A stretch of DNA of 6,874 nucleotides. Source: Candidatus Zixiibacteriota bacterium. GTDB lineage: Bacteria > Zixibacteria > MSB-5A5 > GN15 > JAAZOE01. The position numbers and the translations under genes are program-made. Shown here piece after piece: positions 6,235-6,874 of this stretch (position 1 is its first letter; every line of letters starts with the position of its first letter). The notes beneath the pieces were generated by a model. It was given only the letters and a program-made list of their open reading frames with translations, had not been told where the DNA came from and ran no database searches. The stretch covers positions 4,366-11,239 of the forward strand of contig JAQVRW010000066.1 in assembly GCA_028700875.1 (NCBI GenBank), given 5' to 3'.

Positions 6235-6874
6235 TTATCCCTCTATCTTTTCGATCCGATAAACCGCCGCCATGGCCGCGGTGGTGCCGTCGCCGACGGC
6301 ATTGGTGATCTGGCGCACCAACTGATCCCGGACGTCGCCGCAGGCAAAGATGCCCGGAATGGATGTCTCCATCCTATGATCGGTGATGAGATAACCCCGA
6401 TCGCTGACCGCGATCTCTTTCGGCAACATGGCGATATTGGGATGGAAGCCGATGAAGACAAACACGGCCCCCACGTCGAGAGTGGACGTTGCCCCGGTTT
6501 TTACGTTTTTCAGAGACAGCGAACGAACCTTGGTGTCGCCGTTGACCTTCTCCACCACCGTGTCCCAGATGAACTCCATCTTGGGGTTGGCGAAGGCGCG
6601 CTTCTGGATGACCTTCTGGGCGCGGAGCTGGTCGCGCCGATGGATAACGATCACCTTCGATCCGAATTTGGTCAGAAACATCGCCTCTTCCACGGCGGCA
6701 TCGCCGCCGCCGATCACGGCGATGATTTGTCCCTTGAAAAAGGCCCCGTCGCAGATGGCGCAGTAGGATACGCCCTTGCCGGTAAATTCCTTTTCGCCTG
6801 GAACGTTCAGCATGACCGGCGACCCGCCGGTGGAGATGACCATCGCCTTGCCGACATACCTGGTCCCCCCGGCT
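6235..6874 (-). CDS. trxB: Thioredoxin reductase, C-terminal two-thirds (partial)
   Basis: This flavoenzyme passes electrons from NADPH through FAD and a redox disulfide to thioredoxin in the cytoplasm. About 212 codons are visible; the N-terminal FAD-binding part (about 100 residues of a usual 310) lies beyond the right edge, where the frame stays open. The active-site motif SYCAICDGAFF (codons at about 6741-6768) has the family's C-A-x-C pair. It is followed by the NADPH-binding motif VIGGGDAAVEEA and the HRR segment (VIHRRDQLRA) typical of NADPH preference. The C-terminal FAD motif GIFACGDVRD and the RQITNAVGDGTTAA segment are intact, and the protein ends with TAA at 6235-6237. The motif set is that of low-molecular-weight bacterial thioredoxin reductase rather than AhpF, although an N-terminal fusion cannot be excluded. 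A terminator follows about 35 bases downstream, so it is probably not co-transcribed with the kinases. Confidence 0.95.
   Translation of the reverse strand, partial: AGGTRYVGKAMVISTGGSPVMLNVPGEKEFTGKGVSYCAICDGAFFKGQIIAVIGGGDAAVEEAMFLTKFGSKVIVIHRRDQLRAQKVIQKRAFANPKMEFIWDTVVEKVNGDTKVRSLSLKNVKTGATSTLDVGAVFVFIGFHPNIAMLPKEIAVSDRGYLITDHRMETSIPGIFACGDVRDQLVRQITNAVGDGTTAAMAAVYRIEKIEG

Noticed and set aside
1..6874. CRISPR array, tRNA, rRNA or transposase gene
   Set aside because: No regularly spaced repeats, no cloverleaf or ribosomal RNA signature, and no transposase motif were seen on either strand.

Overview
The window holds the edges of two genes and three complete genes. At the far left is the last 23 codons of a + strand gene. 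Everything else that is clearly coding lies on the - strand: a partial thioredoxin reductase (trxB) at the right edge, a tandem pair of membrane sensor histidine kinases, and an AT-rich gene for an AlbA_2 (Schlafen-type) protein. The organism looks like a Gram-negative-type bacterium with G+C-rich core genes and free use of GTG/TTG starts. The PAS/HAMP kinases and a REP-like palindrome pair would fit a deltaproteobacterial or FCB-group/candidate-phylum genome. The sequence does not settle the taxon.

Layout from left to right: 1-74 gene tail (+); 131-163 strong intrinsic terminator; 173-287 two REP-like hairpin units facing each other; 375-1601 AlbA_2 protein (-), much richer in A+T than its neighbours, with a candidate promoter and a palindrome at 1644-1677; 1740-3809 NtrB-like histidine kinase (-); 3806-5782 HAMP-PAS histidine kinase (-), overlapping the previous gene by 4 bases; 5783-6234 an intergenic region of about 450 bases; 6235-6874 trxB, 3' part (-).

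The two kinases form one transcription unit, with the upstream kinase's TGA overlapping the downstream kinase's TTG start. No response regulator is visible beside them, so they are orphans in this window. They may act on a shared regulator encoded elsewhere.

The 5783-6234 gap is more organised than a plain spacer. Read along the - strand it has, in order, a small palindrome, a trxB terminator, a near-consensus sigma-54 (-24/-12) promoter, a 55-codon open frame, and a large stem-loop over the end of that frame followed by a short T tract. This reads as a self-contained sigma-54-driven small gene or small RNA just upstream of two kinases, one of them NtrB-like (a class that often controls sigma-54 activators). 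The parts are seen in the sequence; the assembly and the functional link are inference.
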